Part shown: piece after piece, positions 43,752 through 52,983 of the stretch
Position numbering within the stretch: position 1 is the first letter of the stretch
Layout of the letters: every line of letters begins with the position of its first letter
NCBI GenBank assembly: GCA_041163745.1
Contig: JBEAQU010000081.1
Coordinates: 1-64,000, forward strand
Reading direction: 5' to 3'
Origin: UBA6168 sp041163745
GTDB taxonomy: Bacteria > Bacteroidota > Bacteroidia > Chitinophagales > Saprospiraceae
DNA: 64,000 nt
Notes under the pieces: model-generated
The model's input: the letters and a program-made list of their open reading frames with translations, nothing else
Database searches by the model: none
Told to the model about the DNA's origin: nothing
Position numbers and translations under genes: made by a program

Positions 43752-45419
43752 ATGCACCTGGATGAACAACTGTTGCTTTCTGTCCATGGTTTTTCCTTGT
43801 CCTTACAAGGAGATGACGGCCAACCGGTGTCTGTCCTCCGCGAAGTGTCCTTCGAGGTGCCACGCGGCGAGACCCTCGGACTGGCCGGTGCTTCCGGCAG
43901 CGGCAAGACGATGTGCATGCTCGCCCTGCTCGGTCTGCTGCCGGCGCCTATCCACTCGATGGAAGGGGAATTGAAGTTCCGGACAGCCCGGGGAGAGGTG
44001 CTGGACCTGGCCCGTCTTCCGGAGCGGGAACACCGCACACTCCGCGGCAAGGAAATCGCCATGGTGTTCCAGGACCCGCACGCTTCCCTTAATCCTACCA
44101 TGCGTTGCGGTGAACAGGTGGCGGAAGTGTTCCGGTATCGGCAGGGGCTCAGCAAGGCCGCCGCCCGCCGGTCGGTACATGACTTGTTCGAACGGGTCCG
44201 CTTGCCGGACACCGACCGGATGTTCCGTTCCTATCCTCACCAGCTCTCCGGCGGCCAACGGCAACGGGTCATGCTGGCCGTGGCCCTGGCCGGCAGACCC
44301 GCCCTGCTCATCGCGGACGAACCGACCAGCGCCATTGACGTCACAACCCGGCAGGCTCTATTGTCCCTCTTGCAGGAACTTCGCTCGGACTGGGGCGGAA
44401 CCACCATCTTCATAAGCCATGACCTGGGTGCCATCGCACAAGTGGCCGACAGGGTTCTGGTCATGGAAAAGGGTACGGTAAGGGAGGAAGGGCCTACGCA
44501 TCAAATCCTGCATACCCCGGTTGACCGTTATACCAATATCCTGCTGGAAGATTACCGACGTCGCTTCCAACCGGTCGTCGAGGCGCCTCCGCCTGTCAGC
44601 CCGGCAGACGCCGGTCGGATACCATCTCCCCTGCTTGCCGTGTCTGAACTATCCGTGTCCTACGGCCGTCGGTCCATGTTCGGTGGCTACAGTGCAAACA
44701 CAGCCGTCAAGGCCGTCGACCAGGTCAGTTTGTCCCTGCAGCCCGGAGAGACACTCGGCATCGTAGGCGAATCCGGGAGCGGTAAAACCTCCCTCGTCCG
44801 TGCCTTGCTCGGGTTGCTGCCGATACAGGCAGGGACCGTCCGATTCATGGGTGAGGAATGGAGCGGGGGGGGCGGCATACCATCCGGAAAAAAAGGGATG
44901 CAGGCCATTTTCCAAGATCCTTACGCTTCCCTGAACCCCCGGATTCCCATCGGGCTGGCCATCACGGAGCCAATGCGGGTGCATGGGTTGGGAGATCGGG
45001 AATCAAGCCGTCGCGAAAAAGCGGTGGAATTGCTGGAACTGACCGGCATCGGCGGGGATGCTTTTTGGCGGTACCCAGCCGCCTTCTCAGGCGGTCAACG
45101 CCAACGCATCAGCATCGCCCGGGCTTTGGCCACCCAACCCGCCTGCCTGATTTGTGACGAATGTCTTTCTTCCCTGGATGCGACGGTTCAATGGCAGGTC
45201 CTGGACCTGCTCCGTTCCCTCCAGCAAAGCCAAGGTATAGGGTACCTGTTCATTTCCCATGACCTCCCGCTCGTTCGACACATCAGTCACCGCATCGCCG
45301 TCATGCAGGCCGGCCGGTTGGTTGAAATCAATACCACACAGCGCATCTGGCGGAATCCCGAACACCCCTACACGAAATCGTTGCTGGCCGCGCTTCCGCC
45401 GACACCCGGCGGGCAATGA
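43752..45419 (+). CDS. ABC transporter ATP-binding protein with two fused ATPase domains (peptide/nickel type)
   Basis: The 555-aa protein joins two ABC ATPases of the oligopeptide/nickel importer type, as in YejF or fused DppD-DppF. Domain 1 (about 1-265) has Walker A GASGSGKT (46-53), signature QLSGGQRQRVM and Walker B LLIADEPTSAIDV. Domain 2 (from about 295) has GESGSGKT, IFQDPYASLNP, FSGGQRQRISIARAL and CLICDECLSSLDA. In domain 2 the usual DEPTSALD reads DECLSSLD; the catalytic Glu is kept. No permease or binding protein gene is adjacent, so the partner must be elsewhere. ATG 43752 starts just before the first domain; an 81-codon upstream extension overlaps the LuxC gene and is not credible. 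Confidence 0.92.
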   Translation: MHLDEQLLLSVHGFSLSLQGDDGQPVSVLREVSFEVPRGETLGLAGASGSGKTMCMLALLGLLPAPIHSMEGELKFRTARGEVLDLARLPEREHRTLRGKEIAMVFQDPHASLNPTMRCGEQVAEVFRYRQGLSKAAARRSVHDLFERVRLPDTDRMFRSYPHQLSGGQRQRVMLAVALAGRPALLIADEPTSAIDVTTRQALLSLLQELRSDWGGTTIFISHDLGAIAQVADRVLVMEKGTVREEGPTHQILHTPVDRYTNILLEDYRRRFQPVVEAPPPVSPADAGRIPSPLLAVSELSVSYGRRSMFGGYSANTAVKAVDQVSLSLQPGETLGIVGESGSGKTSLVRALLGLLPIQAGTVRFMGEEWSGGGGIPSGKKGMQAIFQDPYASLNPRIPIGLAITEPMRVHGLGDRESSRREKAVELLELTGIGGDAFWRYPAAFSGGQRQRISIARALATQPACLICDECLSSLDATVQWQVLDLLRSLQQSQGIGYLFISHDLPLVRHISHRIAVMQAGRLVEINTTQRIWRNPEHPYTKSLLAALPPTPGGQ

Positions 45420-45438
45420 AGTCGGCATCCGGCAGGGC

Positions 45439-45807
45439 TCAGGCACCGTCGCCCCGAATCAAGCCTGTCTTCTCTCCGAAATATTGCACAAACCGCTGCA
45501 TGTCAACAGCCAGTTCCCTGTTCTGGGTAGCCTTGTAATAGGTGTCCGCCATGCTGCGAAGCGTCTGAAAGAAAAAACGGTCCATTTCGTTCACCTGCAT
45601 ATCCACTGTCCAGAGGTCTATCTTGATGGTGTCCAGGGTCTCTCTTTCGAACAAGGACAACAACATCGCCTTGCAAGGCACCGGTTGGCTGCCCGGTGCG
45701 CGGTCGTCCGCATCCCATTGCAGGTCGACCGGAAGGTTGTCTTTGTCGAGGCCTACCGCCACCCGCAATTGGGAGGTTTTTTCGATTTTTTCCATTTGAT
45801 CTGTCAT
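45439..45807 (-). CDS. gldC: Gliding motility protein GldC homologue
   Basis: The 122-aa protein matches GldC along its length: SQLRVAVGLDKDNLPVDLQW at the N-terminus, PCKAMLLSLFERE, IDLWTVDMQVNEMDRFFFQT and ADTYYKATQNRELAVDMQRF. GldC is a small cytoplasmic protein that helps gliding in Flavobacterium but is not essential there; its biochemical role is unclear. It supports placement in Bacteroidota. Two starts are possible (45807, or 45795 at MEKIEK); the first has the better spacing. The gene is convergent with the ABC ATPase gene (19-bp gap). The following upstream genes encode T9SS cargo, but other gld genes are absent. Confidence 0.85.
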   Translation of the reverse strand: MTDQMEKIEKTSQLRVAVGLDKDNLPVDLQWDADDRAPGSQPVPCKAMLLSLFERETLDTIKIDLWTVDMQVNEMDRFFFQTLRSMADTYYKATQNRELAVDMQRFVQYFGEKTGLIRGDGA

Positions 45808-45924
45808 TTTTTGCCGTTGCCCGATGGGCATCGTCTGTTTCGCATCGGAAACCCGGTTCTGCCAACTTATTCCTGACGTCCCGGTTATCCGACGGGGTAG
45901 ACGGATTGATTTCCTCCGTCGCGG

Positions 45925-48900
45925 TCACGGTCGTCTGATGAAACTGCCTTCGAACAGCCGGTCGCCTTGTCTTCCGAACACCCGGTACATACCGGCCGGC
46001 CAACCGGCGACCGGAACGTTGACCGTTGCTCCGGCGTCGCGCACCTGCTCCCTATACCATTGCTTTCCGTCGGAACCGATGACAACGAAATCCAGCCGTT
46101 TGTCCGGAAGGGCGGACGGGAACTGCACTTGCAGCAGTGTCGTGGCGGGGTTCGGGAACAGCCGGATACCGGTCGGTGCCGAATCCGGCCGGTGGAGAAC
46201 CGCCACCGCCGTGTCCGGTGGGACTGTCTGTAGCAGGGAGTCGACCGGATAACTCAGGATGGAGCGGGCGAAAGTGCCGGCGAAGACGGTTCGTCTCTCC
46301 GGGTTCCAACCTAATTCGAACACCGGGACATAGGGTAGGTTGGCCCCCAATCTTTCCCAGCTGACTCCTGCATCGGTAGAGGCGTAGACGCCGGCATCGG
46401 TGGCTGCGAAAAGAACCGAATCTGCATGCCCTGGCAACACCAACAGGTTGTTGACGGCTATATTGGGAAGGTTCGCACTGATGTCCGTCCAGCTCTGTCC
46501 TTCGTCCGCCGACCGGTGGACGCGGGGGATGAATTCGTTGTCCCGATAGCCGGAATGGGTGACGTACAACCAGCCTGCCTGGGAAGGGGAGGCGGTGACA
46601 CAAGTGACGTACCGGTCCGGCAAGTCACCCGTGATATCCGACCAATCAAAGGCGGGCGCTTGGGCTTTCCATACCTTCCCGTCCGCCGTGCCGACGTAGA
46701 GGCGGCCTTGCTGCAGGGGGGATTCGCTGATGGAGCTGATGTTGTGGTGGCGGGGATGGTAGACGATCCCGTCTGTCAGGTCTCCACTGACCGGCTGGAA
46801 ATCGGGTGTCAGGGAACCTTGGCTGCGGTACATCCGGTAGGTGCCGGCATAGAAGGTGGTCGGATCGTGCGGACTCATGATGTAAGGCATGTCCCAGTTG
46901 CGACGGTCCGCGCTGTTGATACCGCCGTTGGCGCTGAAATAACTGTTCCCCCCGTTGGTGGTGCCGGCGATGCCGCCGTTCTGGGTTTCGACATAGAAGA
47001 CCTGTGGCTGGGTCGGGTGGAAAACACACCGGAACCCGTCTCCGCCGTAGATTCTCGGCCAGCTGTCGATCATGGCTGCATTTCCGCCGGTGGTGCCGTT
47101 GTCCTGCGCGCCACCGAAATACCGGTCCGGTTGGTGTGGGTTGAAGGCCACGCGGTAGAATTGGGTGGTGGGGATGTTTTCGAAGTCGGTCCAGGTCGCT
47201 CCCAGGTCGGTCGACCGGTATAAGCCACCGTCGGTGGCGAGATAGCAGGCACCGGATGCGGAGAAGACAAGGTCATGTTTGTCGGCATGGACGGCATATT
47301 CCCACCAAGGGGGCGTGGCGGGGGTCCAGGAACTTCCGTCGGCGTTGCCACGCCACAGGTCCACCCCGAGTAGGTAGAGGTCGTCGTCATCGGCGGGGTT
47401 GATACGGATCTTGCCGAAGTACCATCCGAAACCACCCAGGGCGGATTCGAGTCCGTTGATGCCGATAGGTGCCCAGCTGTCCCCACCGTCGTCGCTCCGG
47501 TAGATGCCGGCCAATTGGGCGTCCGTACCGACGAACATGGCGTACAGCCGGCCGGGAGTCAGTCGGGAAACGGCCAGCCCCGTCCGACCCAGGTCTCCGT
47601 CGGGCAGCCCGTTGCTCAGTTCCTGCCAGGTGGTGCCGCCGTCCGTCGACCGGTAGACCCGGGCACCCGGCCCGCTCACCAGGCTTTCCTGGTTGTTTCG
47701 GACGCGGTCCCAGCCGGAGGCGTACAGGATATCCGGGTTGAAGGGGTCCATGACCAGGTCGGTGACACCGGCCTGGTCGCTGATGAACAGGACCTGTTCC
47801 CAGTGTTTGCCGCCGTCCGTGGTACGAAAGAGACCACGGTGTTCGTCTCGTACGAAAGGCAAGCCCATGGAAGCGGCGAAGAGGACATCCGGTTGGTCTG
47901 GGTGGAGGACGATTTTGGAGATGACACGTTGTTGCGGGAGACCGATGTGGATCCAGGTATCCCCGCCGTCGGTTGAACGGTAGATGCCGTCGCCAAGCAT
48001 GGGGTAGAAGGTGATGTTGGGGTCTCCGGTGCCGACGTAGAGGATGTCCGGGTTTTCCTGGTCGATGGCGATGGATCCGATGGAAGGCCATGCCTGGTCG
48101 TCGAAGACCGGTTGCCAGCTCGCCCCTGCATCGGTGGTCCGCCAGAGTCCGCCGTTGGAAAAGCCGGCGAACACAATGTTTTCGTTGGTCGGGTGGACGG
48201 CCACCACGTTCGCACGGCCACCGATGTTGCCGGGGCCTTCCACGGTCCAAAGGCCTTGCAGTCCTCCGCTTTTGGACAGCGCCATGCTCCGGGCCTGCTG
48301 CCATCCCTTTTCGATGGCGTTGATATCGGGCTGTTGGTCGGGATAGGCACGTTGCAGGAAGAAATGTTCATAAGGTGCCTGGTGCTCCTGCAGGAGCCGG
48401 TGACGGTCCGGTTCGGGTGCCTGGCAGGCGGACATGGCAAGGGTCCATCCCGCCAGGACGGAAAGCAGAAGGGTGCGCATCTTTCGGAAGGTTGAAGTGA
48501 GGGTGTAGGAAGGATGGATATGGATGCCTTCGGCACCGATGCAGGCTGCTTCCGTCATGGCGGCGGCAACATCGTGCGCGCTGACCGGGACATAAGGATT
48601 CCTGGAATAGGGAAAGGCCGCACAAAGGGCTTGCAGGATGCGGCCGACAAATTGCTCCGCCGGGCGGGGGACAGTGCGTCGGCCAAGCAGTACGGAGGGA
48701 CGGAACAGGTGAAGGGTTCCGAAGCCGATTTCCTGTAGGTCCGCTTCCAGCATTCCTTTGACTCTGGAATAAAGGATAGGGGAGCGGGCATCGGCACCGA
48801 CGGAGGAGACCAGGAGGAATTGACGGCAGCCTTGGCGATGGGCGATACGGGCGGCCGTCAGGGGTATGCCATGGTCCGTTTCGGTGAAGCGGCCGGCGCT

Positions 48901-49158
48901 GCCGGCCTGCCGGCGGGTGGTGCCGAGGCAGCAGAAGAAATCATCTCCCCTCAGCAAGGCTGCCTGTGCCGGCAAATCCCGGAAGTCGACGATATGCTGC
49001 GTCAGTTTGGGATGCTCGATATCCAGCAGGCGTCGGCTGAGCAATACCACCCGTCCATAAGCGGGTGTTTGCAGGAGTCGTAGGACGAGTTGCCGGCCGA
49101 CCAGTCCGGTGGCACCGAGAACCAGGGCGGATTTTCCGGAGGAAGCTGTTTTTTCCAT
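45925..49158 (-). CDS. In-frame fusion of an NAD(P)-binding oxidoreductase and a secreted BNR/VPS10-type propeller protein with T9SS domain
   Basis: A single open frame of 1077 codons joins two proteins normally encoded apart. Residues 1 to about 217 are a cytoplasmic-type Rossmann protein: ALVLGATGLVGRQLVLRLLQ with GxxGxxG, FFCCLGTTRRQAGS, FLLVSSVGADARSPILYSRVKG and FRPSVLLGRR, as in atypical SDR/YwnB-like proteins. At residue 227 an internal Met (48480) opens MRTLLLSVLAGWTLAMSACQ, a complete export signal with a possible lipobox. After it come repeated sialidase-like blades (DGGDTWIHIG, STDGGTTWQELSNGLP, GLYRSTDLGATWTDF), then a type A T9SS domain (IRLFPNPATTLLQVQF to PAGMYRVFGRQGD). There is no stop codon between the parts. 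An alternative start at 49254 overlaps the upstream gene's stop in ATGA. The propeller half alone would be 45925-48480, 851 aa. Confidence 0.75.
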   Translation of the reverse strand: MEKTASSGKSALVLGATGLVGRQLVLRLLQTPAYGRVVLLSRRLLDIEHPKLTQHIVDFRDLPAQAALLRGDDFFCCLGTTRRQAGSAGRFTETDHGIPLTAARIAHRQGCRQFLLVSSVGADARSPILYSRVKGMLEADLQEIGFGTLHLFRPSVLLGRRTVPRPAEQFVGRILQALCAAFPYSRNPYVPVSAHDVAAAMTEAACIGAEGIHIHPSYTLTSTFRKMRTLLLSVLAGWTLAMSACQAPEPDRHRLLQEHQAPYEHFFLQRAYPDQQPDINAIEKGWQQARSMALSKSGGLQGLWTVEGPGNIGGRANVVAVHPTNENIVFAGFSNGGLWRTTDAGASWQPVFDDQAWPSIGSIAIDQENPDILYVGTGDPNITFYPMLGDGIYRSTDGGDTWIHIGLPQQRVISKIVLHPDQPDVLFAASMGLPFVRDEHRGLFRTTDGGKHWEQVLFISDQAGVTDLVMDPFNPDILYASGWDRVRNNQESLVSGPGARVYRSTDGGTTWQELSNGLPDGDLGRTGLAVSRLTPGRLYAMFVGTDAQLAGIYRSDDGGDSWAPIGINGLESALGGFGWYFGKIRINPADDDDLYLLGVDLWRGNADGSSWTPATPPWWEYAVHADKHDLVFSASGACYLATDGGLYRSTDLGATWTDFENIPTTQFYRVAFNPHQPDRYFGGAQDNGTTGGNAAMIDSWPRIYGGDGFRCVFHPTQPQVFYVETQNGGIAGTTNGGNSYFSANGGINSADRRNWDMPYIMSPHDPTTFYAGTYRMYRSQGSLTPDFQPVSGDLTDGIVYHPRHHNISSISESPLQQGRLYVGTADGKVWKAQAPAFDWSDITGDLPDRYVTCVTASPSQAGWLYVTHSGYRDNEFIPRVHRSADEGQSWTDISANLPNIAVNNLLVLPGHADSVLFAATDAGVYASTDAGVSWERLGANLPYVPVFELGWNPERRTVFAGTFARSILSYPVDSLLQTVPPDTAVAVLHRPDSAPTGIRLFPNPATTLLQVQFPSALPDKRLDFVVIGSDGKQWYREQVRDAGATVNVPVAGWPAGMYRVFGRQGDRLFEGSFIRRP
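48421..48480 (-). other. Internal start and export signal inside the fused frame
   Basis: The ATG at 48478-48480 begins a basic-hydrophobic signal sequence ending in AMSACQ, so translation could start here to give the secreted propeller protein alone. Upstream on the minus strand only weak purine-rich sequence (CCGAAAG) is found. The TAC codon at 48505-48507, nine codons before this Met, is one base from a stop codon; a stop there would give a normal 217-aa oxidoreductase followed by a separate exported protein. Confidence 0.6.
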
Positions 49159-49250
49159 AGGATGGCGAAAGAATCCGGGGTGGGCTGTCCGGCGGATGCC
49201 CGCGACCGGCAGGTCCCGGGTGGGACACACCCATTCCGATGGGCCCGTTG

Positions 49251-50999
49251 TCATTCCTGGAACAGGATACCGGTGGTCCGGTAGACCTTGCCGGCGGTCT
49301 TCACTTCAAAAATATACAATCCTGCCGGAAAACCGTCCAGGCGGACAGGAATATTGGGATGGTCTTCGGCCAAGGAATGGGTTTGACGGTGCATCCGTTC
49401 GCCCCGGAGGTTGTAGACGGAAAGTTCGGCGGTGGATGGTGCTTCCACGGGTACCATCAGCTGTGCGTTATGTCGGAAAGGATTGGGTGCCAGCCGCAGG
49501 GTTTGGCCGGTGGGCCGGTAGGACGGGTTGGTGGCGGTGGAAAGGGCGAAGCTGAAGTCCGTGACCTTTGGCAGGTGGTCGGATGCCTGGCCGGTATCAT
49601 CCTGACTAAGCCCGTAGAAGGCCAGCCGGTCGGCCGGCATGGATTCCGTACGAAGCGTGAAAGAATGTTCGACGGTGAGCACGCTGCCGCTGGCGATGTG
49701 GTAATCGATTCGCGAGGGCGGGAAGGCACTGCCCGGATTTCGCCAGGTGAAGGTCTGCCGTTGGTCGGTATGCCGGGACAGGATGTCCACGAGTTCGGAG
49801 CCGTCCCAATCGAGGGGGCCACCTGCTCCGAACAGGTTGTTATGGACGATCTGACCGGTTTGAAGGGTCTGCAGGGGTTGTTGCCAGCCGACGAGATTGA
49901 GGTCGCCTGAAATCACGAAAGGGGTGCCGTCCGGAAGGTCGACCGACCCGCCGGGCTGGCGGGCGTCGAGAAGGAAGGCGGCGAGGGCGTCGGCTTCCAG
50001 CTGCCGGAAATATTCGCCGCCCGTGCAACAGCGCAGGTGGGCATTGATGACAAGCAAATCCCGTGCGGAGATTTCGTCCGGGAGATCGATGAGCGAGGCT
50101 GTCAGGCGGTGGCCGGGATAGAAATACCAACTCTGCAGGATGGGGTAGCGGGAGGCGGTGACGTTGCCGTCATCCAGCTTGACGGCCTTCCAGCTTTGGA
50201 AATTGCCGAGGGGGAGGGCCTGGTTGAGAAAGGTGGCGACCTGACCGGCGGTCATGTCCCAACATTCGTTGAAGGTCACGACATCCGGAACCATGACTTG
50301 CAGCAGCCGGCGGAAGCGGGGGGCGCGGTCCAGGTCGTCCAGCCCGTCGGACAACGTGTTCCAGGTCAGCAGGCGCAGGTGCTGCGGGGATGTTTTTTCC
50401 AGCGGCAGCGGCTCAGCGGGCGACAGCACGCCGTTGTCGAAGACGTAGGGAAGAGTCTGGCCTGCATCCGGAAGTAGGTCGCTGTTTCCGTATCGCAGCG
50501 CCAGGCGGATGGAGTCGCCGGAAAAAAGAGGAAGGCTGCCGGCGACGACGGCGGAGCGGGCGATGGCCAGCTCGAATCGGTTGCTGCCGACGGTGGGTTG
50601 GTGATAGAATTGAAGGGTTTGCCAGCTGGTGGTGTAGGTGTTGTTTCCTTGGAAATATCGGATGTCCAGTCCGTCGAAAGCAATTTCGAGCTCCGCACCG
50701 ATGCCGTTGAAATACTTACCGGTGGTGGCGTCGTAATCTGTGTCCACCAACAGGTACAGGTCGTTGGCGCCCGTCAGTTGTATGGCCTGGTCCAGGCGGA
50801 TGTCCAGGAACAGGAAATCCTTATCGTTGGCAGCGCCCAGGTGCAGTAGGTCGACCGTACTTGCGTCACCTTCGCCGTCTTCCCAGGACAGGGCCGGTGG
50901 CGTCCAGTCATCGAATCTGCCGTCCACCAGGATCGGCAAGAGCTGTGCCGGCAGGGAGACCGGAACGAACAGGAGCAACAGAAATCCGAAGCGTCGCAT
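49251..50999 (-). CDS. Secreted endonuclease/exonuclease/phosphatase-fold protein with T9SS sorting domain
   Basis: The 582-aa protein begins with a signal peptide (MRRFGFLLLLFVPVSLPAQ). Residues ~25-225 form a beta-rich region (VDGRFDDWTPPALSWEDGEGD, LYLLVDTDYDATTG) like carbohydrate-binding or DOMON-type modules. The EEP domain (about 230-490) has RLLTWNTL, VTFNECWD with the metal-binding Glu, VINAHLRCC, VISGDLNLVGW (Asp and Asn) and ASDHLPKVTDF (catalytic Asp-His). A type A T9SS domain ends the protein (LRLAPNPFRHNAQLMV to FPAGLYIFEVKTAG). It may be a surface DNase or a phosphodiesterase; the family is too broad to choose. ATG 50999 is preferred, with a candidate promoter about 260 bp upstream. 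It lies 92 bp upstream of the fused gene on the same strand. Confidence 0.87.
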   Translation of the reverse strand: MRRFGFLLLLFVPVSLPAQLLPILVDGRFDDWTPPALSWEDGEGDASTVDLLHLGAANDKDFLFLDIRLDQAIQLTGANDLYLLVDTDYDATTGKYFNGIGAELEIAFDGLDIRYFQGNNTYTTSWQTLQFYHQPTVGSNRFELAIARSAVVAGSLPLFSGDSIRLALRYGNSDLLPDAGQTLPYVFDNGVLSPAEPLPLEKTSPQHLRLLTWNTLSDGLDDLDRAPRFRRLLQVMVPDVVTFNECWDMTAGQVATFLNQALPLGNFQSWKAVKLDDGNVTASRYPILQSWYFYPGHRLTASLIDLPDEISARDLLVINAHLRCCTGGEYFRQLEADALAAFLLDARQPGGSVDLPDGTPFVISGDLNLVGWQQPLQTLQTGQIVHNNLFGAGGPLDWDGSELVDILSRHTDQRQTFTWRNPGSAFPPSRIDYHIASGSVLTVEHSFTLRTESMPADRLAFYGLSQDDTGQASDHLPKVTDFSFALSTATNPSYRPTGQTLRLAPNPFRHNAQLMVPVEAPSTAELSVYNLRGERMHRQTHSLAEDHPNIPVRLDGFPAGLYIFEVKTAGKVYRTTGILFQE

Positions 51000-51342
51000 A
51001 TCCACTTGTTGAAGGACCGCCCGGAAGATGGGGCGGTCCGTTTCCGGTCTGCCCGCCGGTTTCCGTAAGGGGTCGGACAAGCCGTGTATCTTTTTTCCGG
51101 GCCGGAACGGCAGCAGCCCGGGTTGGGGGTAGGTTCTGTGGTGCCTATCGAATGGTCGCCCCGGCAGCGATATGCCCCCCCTTCGGATCACAGCTGCGCC
51201 AGTTCGGCTTGCGTTCGGACGACCCGGACCCGGCGCAACCGGACGGAGGAAGGCCGGTTCGCAAAAATAAGGGTCTTTTACTTGGAATGGGAGTCTCCGA
51301 GTTGTCGGGAGGAGCGGATTTAGGCGGCTTGTCGGGAAGCGG
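51000..51342. other. Intergenic region upstream of the EEP protein gene
   Basis: The 343-bp gap contains one consensus -7 box (51262-51269, minus strand) in a short AT-rich patch. The rest is GC-rich with no recognisable element. Open frames that cross it are extensions of the EEP gene or antisense frames without family resemblance. Confidence 0.5.
51262..51269 (-). promoter_or_regulatory. Candidate -7 promoter box (TATTTTTG) for the EEP gene
   Basis: Minus-strand TATTTTTG matches TAnnTTTG exactly, about 260 bp upstream of the ATG at 50999 and 70 bp after the end of the CotH gene. A long leader would result. The -33 element is not clear. Confidence 0.4.
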
Positions 51343-52983
51343 TCAACGGATTTCGTAATACATCATGGAAGCACGGGCTGGCGCTGTAAGGGCGAGTCGT
51401 TCCCCTTCCGCGACCAGGTAGTAATGGGCCCCTTTCGCCCGTTCGATGGTGACGCCCCAAAGGCCGTCCCCTGCTTTTTCGTCCCCATGTTTTCCATCGT
51501 CATGCATCGCCACCATGCGGAAGGGTTCCTTCGGATGCCGGCGGTAGGCGAGCCAAAGGGTTTGGGTGTGGGCGGCCGAAGCGGTGACCAAGGCGTCCCC
51601 CCGTTCGGACAGGTTGTGTAGGCTCGACTGTATGGCCGGCAGGTTGCCTTTGAAAAGGGGATGGGCCAGCAGGTATTCCGTCCGGGACTTCATCAACTCC
51701 GCCAGGCCGATGGATTGGGTGGTTCCCATGTTTACGGATTGGGTGAGGTTTTGGTGAAAATCCTCGTAGGAATAGAATTTGTGCGGGTCGGTCCGGACAG
51801 CCTCGTCGATGAAGGCCTGGGTACGCCGGGCGAAATCAAGGTATTCGCCGTTGGCGAAATTTTCCTGGAGCAACGTGTGGCAGTGGCCGATGTAGAGTTT
51901 TCGCCACAGCGGGACCGCGAGGAGGTTGGTGATCAGCGGCCGTTTGGGATTTTTCGTCTTGTAATGGGCGAAAAGGCTGAAATGCCGCAGTTCCTCATCG
52001 GTCAGGGCACCCTGTTTCTCTCCGTCGTAGCGGAAGCCGCCGAAAGAGATGTTCATATCCCAGAGGATGGGGGTGAACAACCCGTCCGGTGTCCGGTACA
52101 GATAATAGTTGTGGCTGAGCCTTCCGGTGTAACTGTCCAGGTTGACAAGAACGGCGTTGAAGGCATGCATCCAAAGGACCATGTCCACATTCAACAGGCT
52201 GTCTATCTTCTCCGGCTGTTGCTGCAGCATCCGGGTCAGCCGGATGAGCTGTTCCCACTGTCCGGGTTCGTCCGCCTCCGCCTCGTACCAGATTTTGTAG
52301 CAGGCCGGGTCTTCCCCAAGGTACATCAGGGACGACTTGTCGCCTTCCGGACAATTGTCGCCGGCCGCGTGTACCTCGCTCCATTCCGGATCGCATTTGA
52401 ACAGGACACCGGAATATTCACCGAAGTGCCGGACCAGGAAATCCTGGTCCACGGATTCCGTATTGTTGTAAAGGCCGACATACTCCCCGTTGATGTAAAC
52501 TTTGGCGAAGTTGCAGCGGGGAGCCTTCATGTATTTTCGGGCGATTTCGTAGGATAGCACCTCCCGCAGGAAACCGGGATCCTGAAAGACATTGGAGAGT
52601 TTGAGGGTTTTGCCACCTTGTGCGAAGGTCTGTCCCTTGACAGTGTGGTCCGCCTTGAGGTTGAGCGGAAGTTTGAGGCTGCCCCTGGAGCGGGGGTTGT
52701 TGTAGGAACTGTTGCCTTTGAACCGCACGCCGACGCCCTGGTAGGTTCTTCCGTCGACCTGAACGGTGGCGGCGAGCCGTTCCTTGGTTCCCAGCTGCTT
52801 CAGGGAATCCATCCGCTCCCGCCAATCGGCTTCCCGGAAGGTGATATGGACCTCGGTGAGGTGGTCTTCGGCATACAGGCTCGGTTGGGCGGGCATCATG
52901 CCGGGCAGCAGGATGCCGAGACCGCAGGCGACGACCCGGAGCCAGTGTCCTGGACGGAAAGGAAGAACGGTATCCGCCTTCAT
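51343..52983 (-). CDS. CotH kinase family protein, second of a coupled pair
   Basis: This 546-aa protein belongs to the CotH family, known in Bacillus as a spore-coat protein kinase and found as secreted proteins in many bacteria. A signal-like N-terminus (about 12-33) precedes VHITFREADWRERMDSLKQL, VGVRFKGNSSYNNPRSRGSLKLPL, KLSNVFQDPGFLREVLSYEIARKYM and VYINGEYVGLYNNTESVDQDFL. The presumed metal-binding site ILWDMNISFGGF is intact. The final ~80 residues form a beta-sandwich with MHDDGKHGDEKAGDGLWGV. No T9SS domain is seen. Its ATG overlaps the stop of the upstream CotH paralogue by 4 bp (ATGA), so the two are translationally coupled. Kinase activity and substrate are inferred only from the family. 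Confidence 0.88.
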   Translation of the reverse strand: MKADTVLPFRPGHWLRVVACGLGILLPGMMPAQPSLYAEDHLTEVHITFREADWRERMDSLKQLGTKERLAATVQVDGRTYQGVGVRFKGNSSYNNPRSRGSLKLPLNLKADHTVKGQTFAQGGKTLKLSNVFQDPGFLREVLSYEIARKYMKAPRCNFAKVYINGEYVGLYNNTESVDQDFLVRHFGEYSGVLFKCDPEWSEVHAAGDNCPEGDKSSLMYLGEDPACYKIWYEAEADEPGQWEQLIRLTRMLQQQPEKIDSLLNVDMVLWMHAFNAVLVNLDSYTGRLSHNYYLYRTPDGLFTPILWDMNISFGGFRYDGEKQGALTDEELRHFSLFAHYKTKNPKRPLITNLLAVPLWRKLYIGHCHTLLQENFANGEYLDFARRTQAFIDEAVRTDPHKFYSYEDFHQNLTQSVNMGTTQSIGLAELMKSRTEYLLAHPLFKGNLPAIQSSLHNLSERGDALVTASAAHTQTLWLAYRRHPKEPFRMVAMHDDGKHGDEKAGDGLWGVTIERAKGAHYYLVAEGERLALTAPARASMMYYEIR

